A program made the translations under genes and the position numbers. DNA of 38,884 nt from positions 1-38,884 of the forward strand of contig JAOAGA010000007.1 of the NCBI GenBank assembly GCA_026415985.1, given 5' to 3'. The first letter of the stretch is position 1, and each line of letters starts with the position of its first letter. Shown here in pieces: positions 18,796 through 27,227 of this stretch. The stretch comes from Pseudomonadota bacterium. GTDB taxonomy: Bacteria; CALINM01. Below the pieces are notes generated by a model. The model was not told where the DNA came from and did not search any database. It worked only from the letters and a program-made list of their open reading frames with translations.

Positions 18796-20181
18796 ATGAA
18801 AATTATACCTCTTGGAGCAGTAGAAAACGTTACCGGCTCTTGTTTCTTGATTGAAACAGAAGAAAAAACATTTTTAATCGATTGCGGGTTATTCCAGGGT
18901 GAGGATACAAATAACAACCAGAATAAATTCCCTTTTAATTCCAAGGAAGTAGACTTTTTAATTCTTACTCACGCCCACTTAGATCACTCAGGAAGAATAC
19001 CCTATTTGGTAAAGATGGGTTTTAAAGGCAAGATTTTCTGCACAAAAGCCACCTTTGAGCTTACAAAAATAATGCTACTTGACTCTGCAAAGGTTATGTA
19101 TGAAGACTATCTTTCCGCAAAGAGAAAGGCTTTAAGAAGGGGAGAAGAAGTCAGAGAACCGTTGTATTATGAAGAAGATGTGATTGATACTTATGATAGT
19201 TTTTTCATATTAGACTATGATCAGGAGGCAAGAATCAGCCCTAATATAGTTTTTAAACTCCGTGATGCAGGTCACATTATTGGTTCTTCCTATGTTGAAC
19301 TTACCGTTAGAGAAAAAGGTGAGAGTAAAAGAATAATTTTTTCAGGAGATTTAGGTAACAGAAATAAACCAATTGTCAGAGATCCCGCCTGTCCTTCAAA
19401 GGATATAAATTACTTGTTCATTGAGTCAACATACGGCGATAGGGAACATAAAAATTTTCAGAGTTCTTACAATGAGTTTAAATCGGCAATATTAGAAACC
19501 TTTCAGAGAGGAGGTAATGTAATAATTCCTTCTTTCGCATTAGAGAGAACTCAGGAACTTTTATATTTATTTCGCGAAATGTATGAAAAAAGGGAGTTAC
19601 CGCCATGCAGAGTTTTTCTTGATTCTCCGCTGGCAATCAAGGCAACTAATCTTTTTGCTCAATACTATGATTATTTTGATGAAGAAACAAAGAGAATTTA
19701 TGAAAGCGGTAAAAACCCTTTTTATTTTCCATACCTCATACTTACAAGCTCTGTAGAAGATTCAAAAAATATTAACAATATCAAAGAACGAGCTATTATA
19801 ATCGCCGGTTCAGGGATGTGTAACGGAGGCAGGATACTTCATCACCTTAAACACAATCTCTGGAGTGAGAAAAACAGTATAATATTTACTGGTTTTCAGG
19901 CTAAGGGGACGCTTGGCAGAAAAATTGTAGACGGTGAAAAATATGTATATATCTACGGAGAACATATACAAGTAAGAGCAAAGATATATACTATAAATGG
20001 TTTTTCATCCCACGCAGATAAAAATATTCTCCTTAATTTTATAAGCCACTTAACAAACTTAAAAAAAATCTTTTTAATACACGGCGAAAGAGAAGTCATG
20101 CTTCAATTCAAAAAGTTTATTGAAAATTCTAAGACAGTTGATGTATCTATTCCTAAAAAAACAGAAGATATAATATTATGA
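18796..20181 (+). CDS. MBL-fold / beta-CASP metallo-hydrolase (RNA specificity domain family)
   Basis: THAHLDHSGRIP, IFSGDLG, FIESTYGDREH, GSGMCNGGRILHHLKHNL, FSSHAD motifs. Confidence 0.93.
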   Translation: MKIIPLGAVENVTGSCFLIETEEKTFLIDCGLFQGEDTNNNQNKFPFNSKEVDFLILTHAHLDHSGRIPYLVKMGFKGKIFCTKATFELTKIMLLDSAKVMYEDYLSAKRKALRRGEEVREPLYYEEDVIDTYDSFFILDYDQEARISPNIVFKLRDAGHIIGSSYVELTVREKGESKRIIFSGDLGNRNKPIVRDPACPSKDINYLFIESTYGDREHKNFQSSYNEFKSAILETFQRGGNVIIPSFALERTQELLYLFREMYEKRELPPCRVFLDSPLAIKATNLFAQYYDYFDEETKRIYESGKNPFYFPYLILTSSVEDSKNINNIKERAIIIAGSGMCNGGRILHHLKHNLWSEKNSIIFTGFQAKGTLGRKIVDGEKYVYIYGEHIQVRAKIYTINGFSSHADKNILLNFISHLTNLKKIFLIHGEREVMLQFKKFIENSKTVDVSIPKKTEDIIL

Positions 20182-21662
20182 AAGAGTTGAATTTTATAAT
20201 TATTAATAAACTGGCCATATTAGTATTCATCTTGGTTTTTTTTCTCGTAGTATTGGTTTTAAAGAGATTAACCAGATATAAAATCTCAATAAAGTTAGTA
20301 TCGGGTACAATAAAATTAACAATTTTAGGGTTAGTTTTGCTTCTTTTCTCGGTAGAACTCAAAGATATCCCAATTTATGGAAAAACCGCCCATATCATTC
20401 AAAATCTGATTGCTTTAATATGCGTAGCCAATTTTGTCAGGTATTTGATTATAGAAGTTTTTATAAACTTAAAATGGAAGGGCAATCCTCCGTCTTTTTT
20501 AAAAGATATAGCAACATTATTAATATACTTTTTGTTTGCTATAATATCTTTAAGGTTGGTATTTAATTTAGATTTGTCTTCCGTCGTAACCACTTCTGCT
20601 GTTTTAACAGCGGGTATTGCCTTTGCTATGCAAAATACCTTGGCTAATATAATTTCTGGGTTATCTATACAGTTAGATAAAAATCTCAAGCTGGGAAACT
20701 GGGTCTATGTAAAAGATAAAGATGTATATGGAGAAATAATTAATATAGGTTTCAGGTACACAACCTTAAGAACTCTTGAAAACACAATATATATAATACC
20801 TAATAACCAGTTACTGCAGAGCCCCATAAACATCTTTGAAAAGACGGTTGATGGTTTTGCATTATACACTAATATAGGATTAAGATACGAGATTCCTCCA
20901 GACGAAGCAAAAAAAATAATTACGGAGGTTATCTCCAACAACCAAAACATTTCCAAACATTTTGAACCTAAGGTTTTTCATAACAGATACGGAGATAGTG
21001 CCATCGAGTATAAACTCAAGTTTTACATTGATGATTTTTATAAAAAGGATATTACCATTGACAGCATTCATACTCAGATCTGGTATGCTATAAAAAGGGC
21101 TGGCTACGATTTTCCGTATCCCCACAGAGAAATTGTTCATAAAAAACGGCTCGAAGAAAAACAAGAAGAATTAAATTTAACTGCCTATCTTGACAAAACC
21201 ATAATTTTCTCATATCTTAATCAATCACAAAAAAACATAATTCTCAATAAATCAAAGAAAAAAACTTACGGCAGTGGAGAAATTGTAGTTAAGCAAGGTG
21301 AGGAGGGAGATTCTCTTTTTATAGTCTTGAAAGGCCTTCTGAATGTTTTAATTGATAACGAGAAAGTTGGAACCCTCAAAGAAGGCGATTTTTTTGGTGA
21401 ATACTCTCTTTTGACAGGAGAAAGCAGAAAAGCATCTGTTATTTCACAAACAGAGTCTTTATTGCTGGAAATTAATAAAGAATGTTTATCAGAAATTTTT
21501 CAATCCTCACCTGAATTAGTAGAACAGCTTGAAGAGGTAATAATAAAAAGAGATGAAATAAACAAGAATTTTATTGCTGAGAAAACCCCAAAGAATTTAT
21601 ACGAAGAAAAATTAAACTCTTTGTCATATAAGATAAAAAAATTTTTCGGACTTATAAAATGA
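20178..21662 (+). CDS. MscS-family channel with C-terminal cyclic-nucleotide-binding (cNMP) domain
   Basis: MscS pore region AVLTAGIAFAMQNTLANIISGLSIQLDKNLKLGNWV; C-terminal VKQGEEGDSLFIVLKGLLNVL...EGDFFGEYSLLTGESRKASV. Confidence 0.9.
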   Translation: MKELNFIIINKLAILVFILVFFLVVLVLKRLTRYKISIKLVSGTIKLTILGLVLLLFSVELKDIPIYGKTAHIIQNLIALICVANFVRYLIIEVFINLKWKGNPPSFLKDIATLLIYFLFAIISLRLVFNLDLSSVVTTSAVLTAGIAFAMQNTLANIISGLSIQLDKNLKLGNWVYVKDKDVYGEIINIGFRYTTLRTLENTIYIIPNNQLLQSPINIFEKTVDGFALYTNIGLRYEIPPDEAKKIITEVISNNQNISKHFEPKVFHNRYGDSAIEYKLKFYIDDFYKKDITIDSIHTQIWYAIKRAGYDFPYPHREIVHKKRLEEKQEELNLTAYLDKTIIFSYLNQSQKNIILNKSKKKTYGSGEIVVKQGEEGDSLFIVLKGLLNVLIDNEKVGTLKEGDFFGEYSLLTGESRKASVISQTESLLLEINKECLSEIFQSSPELVEQLEEVIIKRDEINKNFIAEKTPKNLYEEKLNSLSYKIKKFFGLIK

Positions 21663-22753
21663 TAATAAATAGGAAGAAAACCCGACAAATTTATGTTGGC
21701 AACGTGGCAGTTGGAGGAACCGCTCCAATTACTATACAATCAATGACCAATACCGATACCCGGGATATCTCTGCAACAGTAAGACAAATTAAACGATTAG
21801 AGAAAAGGGGTTGTGAAATAATAAGAGTGGCAATCCCAGACAATGAATCGGCAAGGGCAATTAAGGAGATTAAAAGAAGGATTAGCATACCATTGATTGC
21901 AGACATTCATTTCGATTATAAATTAGCCCTTGAATCTATTAAAAATGGCGCAGATTGTATAAGAATAAACCCAGGAAATATAAAAAACAAAGAAAAAATC
22001 AAAGAAATAATAAAAATATCAAAAGATTATAATACATCTATAAGAATTGGTGTTAATTCTGGTTCATTAGATTATAAAATAAGGGAAAAATTTAAAAATA
22101 ATATCGATGACGGAATAGTTTTTAGCGCCATAGAGTACATCAAATTTTTTGAAGACAATGATTTTTTTAATATTAAGGTTTCTTTAAAGTCTACAGATAT
22201 ACTGACAACTATTTCCGCTTATGAAAAGTTTTCACAAAAATCTGAGTATCCTCTTCATATCGGCATAACAGAGGCAGGAACAGAGTTTTCAGGAACAATC
22301 AAATCGGCAATTGGGATAGGCTATCTGCTCATAAAAGGTATTGGAGATACTTTAAGAGTATCATTAACGGCTAATCCGGAAAAGGAGATCGATACCGCCA
22401 AGGAAATCTTGAAATCATTGAATTTAAGGCGGTTAGGACCGATTTTAATATCCTGTCCAACCTGTGCAAGAAGAGAGATAGATGTTATTAAAATAACCAA
22501 AAAGATAGAAAAAGAGTTAAAAAACATTAAATCACCAATAAAAATAGCAATAATGGGTTGTGAAGTTAACGGTCCCGGTGAGGCACGAGATGCCGACATT
22601 GGAATTGCAGGAAGTATAACAGGAGGCATAATTTTTAAAGAGGGAAGGGTATTAAAAAGAATAGAACAAAGTGATAAATTAATAAAAGAGTTTATTATAG
22701 AGATAAAGAAACTTGATGAAAAATATTGGAGGGACAAAAAAAATGAGGTATAG
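21659..22753 (+). CDS. ispG: (E)-4-hydroxy-3-methylbut-2-enyl-diphosphate synthase
   Basis: IQSMTNTDTRD, LIADIHFDYKLA, RINPGNI, CPTCARREID, MGCEVNGPGEARDADIGIAG. Confidence 0.97.
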   Translation: MIINRKKTRQIYVGNVAVGGTAPITIQSMTNTDTRDISATVRQIKRLEKRGCEIIRVAIPDNESARAIKEIKRRISIPLIADIHFDYKLALESIKNGADCIRINPGNIKNKEKIKEIIKISKDYNTSIRIGVNSGSLDYKIREKFKNNIDDGIVFSAIEYIKFFEDNDFFNIKVSLKSTDILTTISAYEKFSQKSEYPLHIGITEAGTEFSGTIKSAIGIGYLLIKGIGDTLRVSLTANPEKEIDTAKEILKSLNLRRLGPILISCPTCARREIDVIKITKKIEKELKNIKSPIKIAIMGCEVNGPGEARDADIGIAGSITGGIIFKEGRVLKRIEQSDKLIKEFIIEIKKLDEKYWRDKKNEV

Positions 22754-24437
22754 CAGGTATTTTATACCAACTCTGAAGGAAGATCCATCTGATGCAGAAG
22801 TTATAAGTCACAAACTAATGATCAGAGCGGGAATGATAAGAAAGCTCACAAGCGGAATCTACACTTACCTCCCATTAGGATTACGAGTTTTAAAAAAGGT
22901 TGAGAATATTATAAGAGAAGAGATGAATAGGGCAGGGGCTATTGAAATATTAATGCCTTCCGTTCAGCCTAAAGAGTTATGGGAGGAAAGTGGCAGGTGG
23001 AGCTTTTACGGTAAAGAACTTCTTAGATTTAAAGATCGGTTAGGCAGAGATTACTGTTATGGTCCGACACATGAAGAAGTAGTTACCGACATAGTAAGAA
23101 ATCATATTAAATCTTATCGCGAGTTACCTATAAATTTATATCAGATACAAACTAAGTTTAGGGATGAGATAAGGCCAAGATTCGGAGTAATGAGGTCAAG
23201 AGAGTTTATAATGAAAGATGGTTATAGCTTTGATATTGATGAAAAATCAGCAGAAGAAAGTTATCATAAAATGTATGTGGCCTACTGCAAAATTTTTGAA
23301 AGATGCGGGCTTGATTTTCGTGCAGTTGAAGCGGATACCGGTGCCATTGGAGGAAATTTTTCTCATGAGTTTATGGTTATGGCTGATACCGGTGAAGATA
23401 CAATACTTTTATGTGATAAGTGCAGTTATTCTGCTAACAGAGAAAAGGCTCAGGTGGGAGAAAAAATTAGTTCCATAAATACGGAGGAGCCTTTGGAAAG
23501 GTTGGAAAAAATAAATACTCCTGATATGAAAAGCATAGAGGAGGTTTCAAATTATTTAAAAGTTTCTCCTTTAAAAACAGCAAAGACATTAATTTATATG
23601 ATAGATTCAGTTTTTCACATGGTAATCCTTAGAGGAGACAGGGAAGGGAATGAGATAAAGATTAAAAACGCAGTAAACGGTAATGAGATAAGACCTGCTA
23701 CGGAAGAAGAGATAGAAAATCTGTTGAAACTACCGGTAGGCTTTATGGGACCTTATAATGTAAGCGGGCTGAAGGTTATAGCTGATATATCTTTAAAGGG
23801 GCTTAAAAATTTTGTTACCGGCGCTAACGAAAAGGACTATCATTTCATTAATGCTAACTTTGACAGAGATATAAAGGTAGATTTTTTTGCCGATATTTCA
23901 AATGCTGTAGACGGAGACCCCTGCCCACGTTGTGAGGAAGGCAAATTATATAGTAAAAAGGGGATAGAAGTAGGACATATTTTCAAATTAGGCACAAAAT
24001 ACAGTAAATCAATGAACGCTACCTATCTAAATGAAAAAGGGGAAGAGGTTTTAATCGTTATGGGGTGTTATGGCATAGGAGTTGGCAGAACAGTTGCTGC
24101 TGCAATTGAACAAAACCATGATAAAGACGGAATTGTTTTTCCGGAACCTATTGCACCTTTTAAATATATTATAGTTCCTACAAATATAAATGACAGTGAG
24201 ATAAAAGAGACCGCCTTCAAACTATATGATATAATAACTCAAAAAGGACATGAGGTAATAATAGACGATAGAGATGAGAGACCGGGAGTAAAATTTAAAG
24301 ACGCTGATTTAATAGGCATTCCCTACCGAATTACTGTTGGCAATACTTACAAAAAGGATGGAAAGATTGAGTATGTCAGAAGAAAGGATAAAACTTCTTT
24401 ATTGTATACATTTGAAGAAGTTATAAACCATATTTAA
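22743..24437 (+). CDS. proS: Prolyl-tRNA synthetase (start taken as MRYSRYF after GGAGGG SD; ORF track starts at TTG 22713)
   Basis: SDAEVISHKLMIRAGMIRKLTSGIYTYLPLG, class II motif 2 FRDEIRPRFGVMRSREFIMKDGYSF, anticodon-binding C-terminus. Confidence 0.96.
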   Translation: MRYSRYFIPTLKEDPSDAEVISHKLMIRAGMIRKLTSGIYTYLPLGLRVLKKVENIIREEMNRAGAIEILMPSVQPKELWEESGRWSFYGKELLRFKDRLGRDYCYGPTHEEVVTDIVRNHIKSYRELPINLYQIQTKFRDEIRPRFGVMRSREFIMKDGYSFDIDEKSAEESYHKMYVAYCKIFERCGLDFRAVEADTGAIGGNFSHEFMVMADTGEDTILLCDKCSYSANREKAQVGEKISSINTEEPLERLEKINTPDMKSIEEVSNYLKVSPLKTAKTLIYMIDSVFHMVILRGDREGNEIKIKNAVNGNEIRPATEEEIENLLKLPVGFMGPYNVSGLKVIADISLKGLKNFVTGANEKDYHFINANFDRDIKVDFFADISNAVDGDPCPRCEEGKLYSKKGIEVGHIFKLGTKYSKSMNATYLNEKGEEVLIVMGCYGIGVGRTVAAAIEQNHDKDGIVFPEPIAPFKYIIVPTNINDSEIKETAFKLYDIITQKGHEVIIDDRDERPGVKFKDADLIGIPYRITVGNTYKKDGKIEYVRRKDKTSLLYTFEEVINHI

Positions 24438-24457
24438 TATAATCATTAGAGATTTTT

Positions 24458-25134
24458 ATGGATACTGATAAGGTAATAGTTGCCCTTGATACAATTGATT
24501 TAAACAAGACTGACAAAATCCTGCAGAGTCTGAAAGGGATGATTTCGGTATTTAAGATTGGTATGCAATCCTTTACAAGATATGGTGTAGATATAGTTAA
24601 AAGAGTTCAGGATTCGGGTTACAAGGTATTTCTTGATTTAAAATTTTTTGATATACCAAACACCGTAGAAAAGGCGGTTTTTTCTGCCATTGAAAATGAA
24701 ATTTATATGTTGACTCTCCATATTATGGGTGGAAAAGAGATGATTAAAAGGGCAAAGGAGGTTAAGGAAGAAAAGAAAACTCCTTTTCTGCTTGGTGTAA
24801 CAGTCTTAACAAGCATGGACGAATCAAACCTAAAAGATATTGGTATAGAGAAACCAATCGATGCCTATGTACCTTTTTTAGCTTCCTATGGCAAGTTAGC
24901 AGGACTTGACGGAGTCATATCTTCTCCTCATGAGATAAAATCAATCAGAAAAACCTGTGGTGATAATTTTTTAATTGTTACTCCTGGTATCAGAAAAGAG
25001 AAAGTACAAGATGATCAAAAAAGGGTATTAACCCCAAAGAGGCTTTGGAATCTGGGGCAAATTATATAGTGATTGGCAGACCAGTTTTAGATTCATCAGA
25101 TCCGAAAGGATATTTGGAAAATATTTTTTTATGA
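24458..25134 (+). CDS. pyrF: Orotidine-5'-phosphate decarboxylase, interrupted by an apparent -1 frame change at 25033-25039 (zero-frame ORF stops at 25069)
   Basis: DLKFFDIPNTV active-site motif, IVTPGIRKEKVQDDQKRVLTPK in frame 0; EALESGANYIVIGRPVLDSSDPKGYLENIFL* in the -1 frame, ending at TGA 25132-25134. Confidence 0.93.
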
Positions 25135-25823
25135 TTATATATGGACTTCATCCTGTAATTAGTTTTTTAAGAGAAAAGCCTCAGTTAGTTAAAAAAGTCT
25201 TCATTTCAAGAAGACCTGATGATAAGTTATTTAATAAAGTTAAATATGAACATGTAAGTTATGATGAACTTGATAAAATTACCAAAACTAAAGACCATCA
25301 AGGTATAGCCTGTGAGATTACAGGTTTTCCTTATGTTGATGCCGATGAAATTTTAAACCATGTAAAAAAGGTTCTAATTTTAGATCATTTAGAAGATCCA
25401 AGAAACTTTGGAGCTATTTTAAGAAATGCCCTTGCTTTTAATGTTGAACTAATTGTTATACCTAAAGATAGAGCCTGCGATGTAACCCCAACTGTCATTA
25501 AGGCATCTGCAGGAACCGCAGTTTATCTAAATATCTCCAAAGTTACAAATATTAATAATTTTATAAGAGATTTAAAAAATAACTTCTTTAAAATTTTTGG
25601 TTTTGAATCAAACGGAAAGATGGCTTTATCAGAAGTCAGATTTTCTGATAAAACTGCCATAGTTTTAGGAAGTGAGGGCAAAGGTATCAGAGAGCTTACT
25701 AAAAGTCTTTGCGATTATATTATCTCAATAGAATCTAATCCTAAAGCTCAATCATTGAACGTATCTTCGGCATCTGCTATAGTTTTGTATAAACTATATA
25801 CAGATTATCAAAACTTCGTATAA
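25131..25823 (+). CDS. rlmB: TrmH-family (SpoU) RNA 2'-O-methyltransferase, RlmB-like
   Basis: ILDHLEDPRNFGAILRNALAF, KASAGTAVYL, LGSEGKGIRELT, QSLNVSSASAIVLYKLY. Confidence 0.88.
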   Translation: MIIYGLHPVISFLREKPQLVKKVFISRRPDDKLFNKVKYEHVSYDELDKITKTKDHQGIACEITGFPYVDADEILNHVKKVLILDHLEDPRNFGAILRNALAFNVELIVIPKDRACDVTPTVIKASAGTAVYLNISKVTNINNFIRDLKNNFFKIFGFESNGKMALSEVRFSDKTAIVLGSEGKGIRELTKSLCDYIISIESNPKAQSLNVSSASAIVLYKLYTDYQNFV

Positions 25824-25870
25824 GATATATTATGTAAACTAAAATTATAATAAAAATTTTTTTAATAAAA

Positions 25871-25899
25871 TTGTAATTTAATCAGAAATAAATTAGAAT
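25871..25899 (+). promoter_or_regulatory. Predicted sigma-70-type promoter TTGTAA-N17-TAGAAT, 8 nt before ATG at 25908
   Basis: Hexamer matches with 17-bp spacer; no SD in the 8-nt gap. Confidence 0.45.
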
Positions 25900-25907
25900 T
25901 TAGTATT

Positions 25908-26210
25908 ATGAATTTTCTAAAATATTTACAAAGTATTTTTTTGAATATACCTAAAAACCTTGATGAGTTTATAGCTAACCCCTATGTTACCCTATACTAT
26001 CTTTTTTTAATTTTGTTATTAATAACCGGAAGATTTAAATTATTTCTTAAAACTATTCTTGTAACCGTAATTTTCTTTTTTGGATTATATTATTCTTTGA
26101 TTAACCCATTTGGAGGAAATAAAATTATTAATATAATTATTTTCTCTGCAACTTCACTCATTGTTTTAATTATTTTTTTATTAAGTTTTATAACGAAAGG
26201 GACAAAATGA
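25908..26210 (+). CDS. Small integral membrane protein of unknown function (100 aa, about three hydrophobic segments)
   Basis: Hydrophobic profile; followed with a 4-bp overlap by the diheme protein gene. Confidence 0.7.
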   Translation: MNFLKYLQSIFLNIPKNLDEFIANPYVTLYYLFLILLLITGRFKLFLKTILVTVIFFFGLYYSLINPFGGNKIINIIIFSATSLIVLIIFLLSFITKGTK

Positions 26211-26440
26211 AAGTAAAAAAGGTTGATATTTTTTTTCTTATAATTGGTATAACAGTATTAATTTTTTTGTTTTCCGCTCCACCTCAGACAACTCCGAGAG
26301 TTCCCGCTGATGATATCCACAGAGATTTAAAGGATGAAAAAAGATGTACCGAATGTCACGGCAAAGGAACTAACAAACCACTTCCTGAAAAACACCCTAA
26401 TAAAGAAAGGTGTTTACTCTGCCATAAAAGAAAATCATAA
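26207..26440 (+). CDS. Small membrane-anchored diheme c-type cytochrome-like protein
   Basis: One N-terminal TM and two CxxCH motifs (CTECH, CLLCH) in 77 aa. Confidence 0.8.
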   Translation: MKVKKVDIFFLIIGITVLIFLFSAPPQTTPRVPADDIHRDLKDEKRCTECHGKGTNKPLPEKHPNKERCLLCHKRKS

Positions 26441-27205
26441 ATTATTAATGTTATTCCAGATTTCTTCAATTTCTTTTCTTAATCCATCAGACAGATCATA
26501 AGGTGATATACCGAGTTTATCTGATTCAATTATTTTATCGTTATAGGAAAGAAAACCAAGTATACTGAAATCTGATAACTCTTTTTTGATTAGATCTCTG
26601 TCTTCTTCGGACTTAATTTTATTCCCTACTATCCAAACATCTTTTACATTCAACTCTTTAGCTAAATCTCTGATTTGTCTTGCCGTCTGAAAGCTTCTTT
26701 GCCCCGGCTCAACTACTACAATGAATTTATTAACATATGCAGTTGTTCCTCTGCTTAAATGCTCAAGCCCTGCTTCCATATCTACTATAACCACTTCATC
26801 TCTTGCGACAAAGAGATGTCTTAAGAGTGCTTTTAGAAGTGTATTTTCCGGACAGAAACAACCTGTTCCTGCAGATTCTACAACTCCTAAAAGCATCATT
26901 TTAACGCCCTTATACTCAATGCTGAATTTTTCAGGAAGATCATCAACTTTGGGGTTTAAAATAAACATTCCACCAAAAGAGCCTGATTTAGCACCAGTTC
27001 TTTCCGATATAAGCTCTTTCATCTCCGAGATGGGCTTTACACCTTTTAAAAGCTCTTTAGATATTCCGATTGCAGAGGCTAAATTGGCATCGGGATCAGC
27101 ATCAATGGCTAAAACTTTATATTTTAAATCAGCTATGTATCTTGCCAAAGCACCAGCTAAAGTAGTCTTTCCCACCCCACCCTTACCTGATATTGCTATT
27201 TTCAT
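26435..27205 (-). CDS. CooC/MinD-like P-loop ATPase (CODH maturation-factor family)
   Basis: Deviant Walker A GKGGVGKTT, DADPDANLA, GVVESAGTGCFCPENTLLKALL, VIVDMEAGLEHLSRGT. Confidence 0.88.
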   Translation of the reverse strand: MKIAISGKGGVGKTTLAGALARYIADLKYKVLAIDADPDANLASAIGISKELLKGVKPISEMKELISERTGAKSGSFGGMFILNPKVDDLPEKFSIEYKGVKMMLLGVVESAGTGCFCPENTLLKALLRHLFVARDEVVIVDMEAGLEHLSRGTTAYVNKFIVVVEPGQRSFQTARQIRDLAKELNVKDVWIVGNKIKSEEDRDLIKKELSDFSILGFLSYNDKIIESDKLGISPYDLSDGLRKEIEEIWNNINNL

Positions 27206-27227
27206 TTAATCCCCTTTAAACCAATGT

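Noticed and set aside
22321-22737. 138-aa - strand ORF inside ispG
   Set aside because: Antisense shadow of the ispG coding sequence.
22713-22753. Extended TTG start of proS within ispG (11-bp overlap versus longer)
   Set aside because: MRYSRYF at 22743 preceded by GGAGGG is the better start; the 5' extension (MMKNIGGTKK) is the translated SD region.
26721-27209. 162-aa + strand ORF antisense to the CooC-like gene
   Set aside because: Mirrors the conserved CooC frame; Ser/Pro/Leu-rich shadow translation with no domain.
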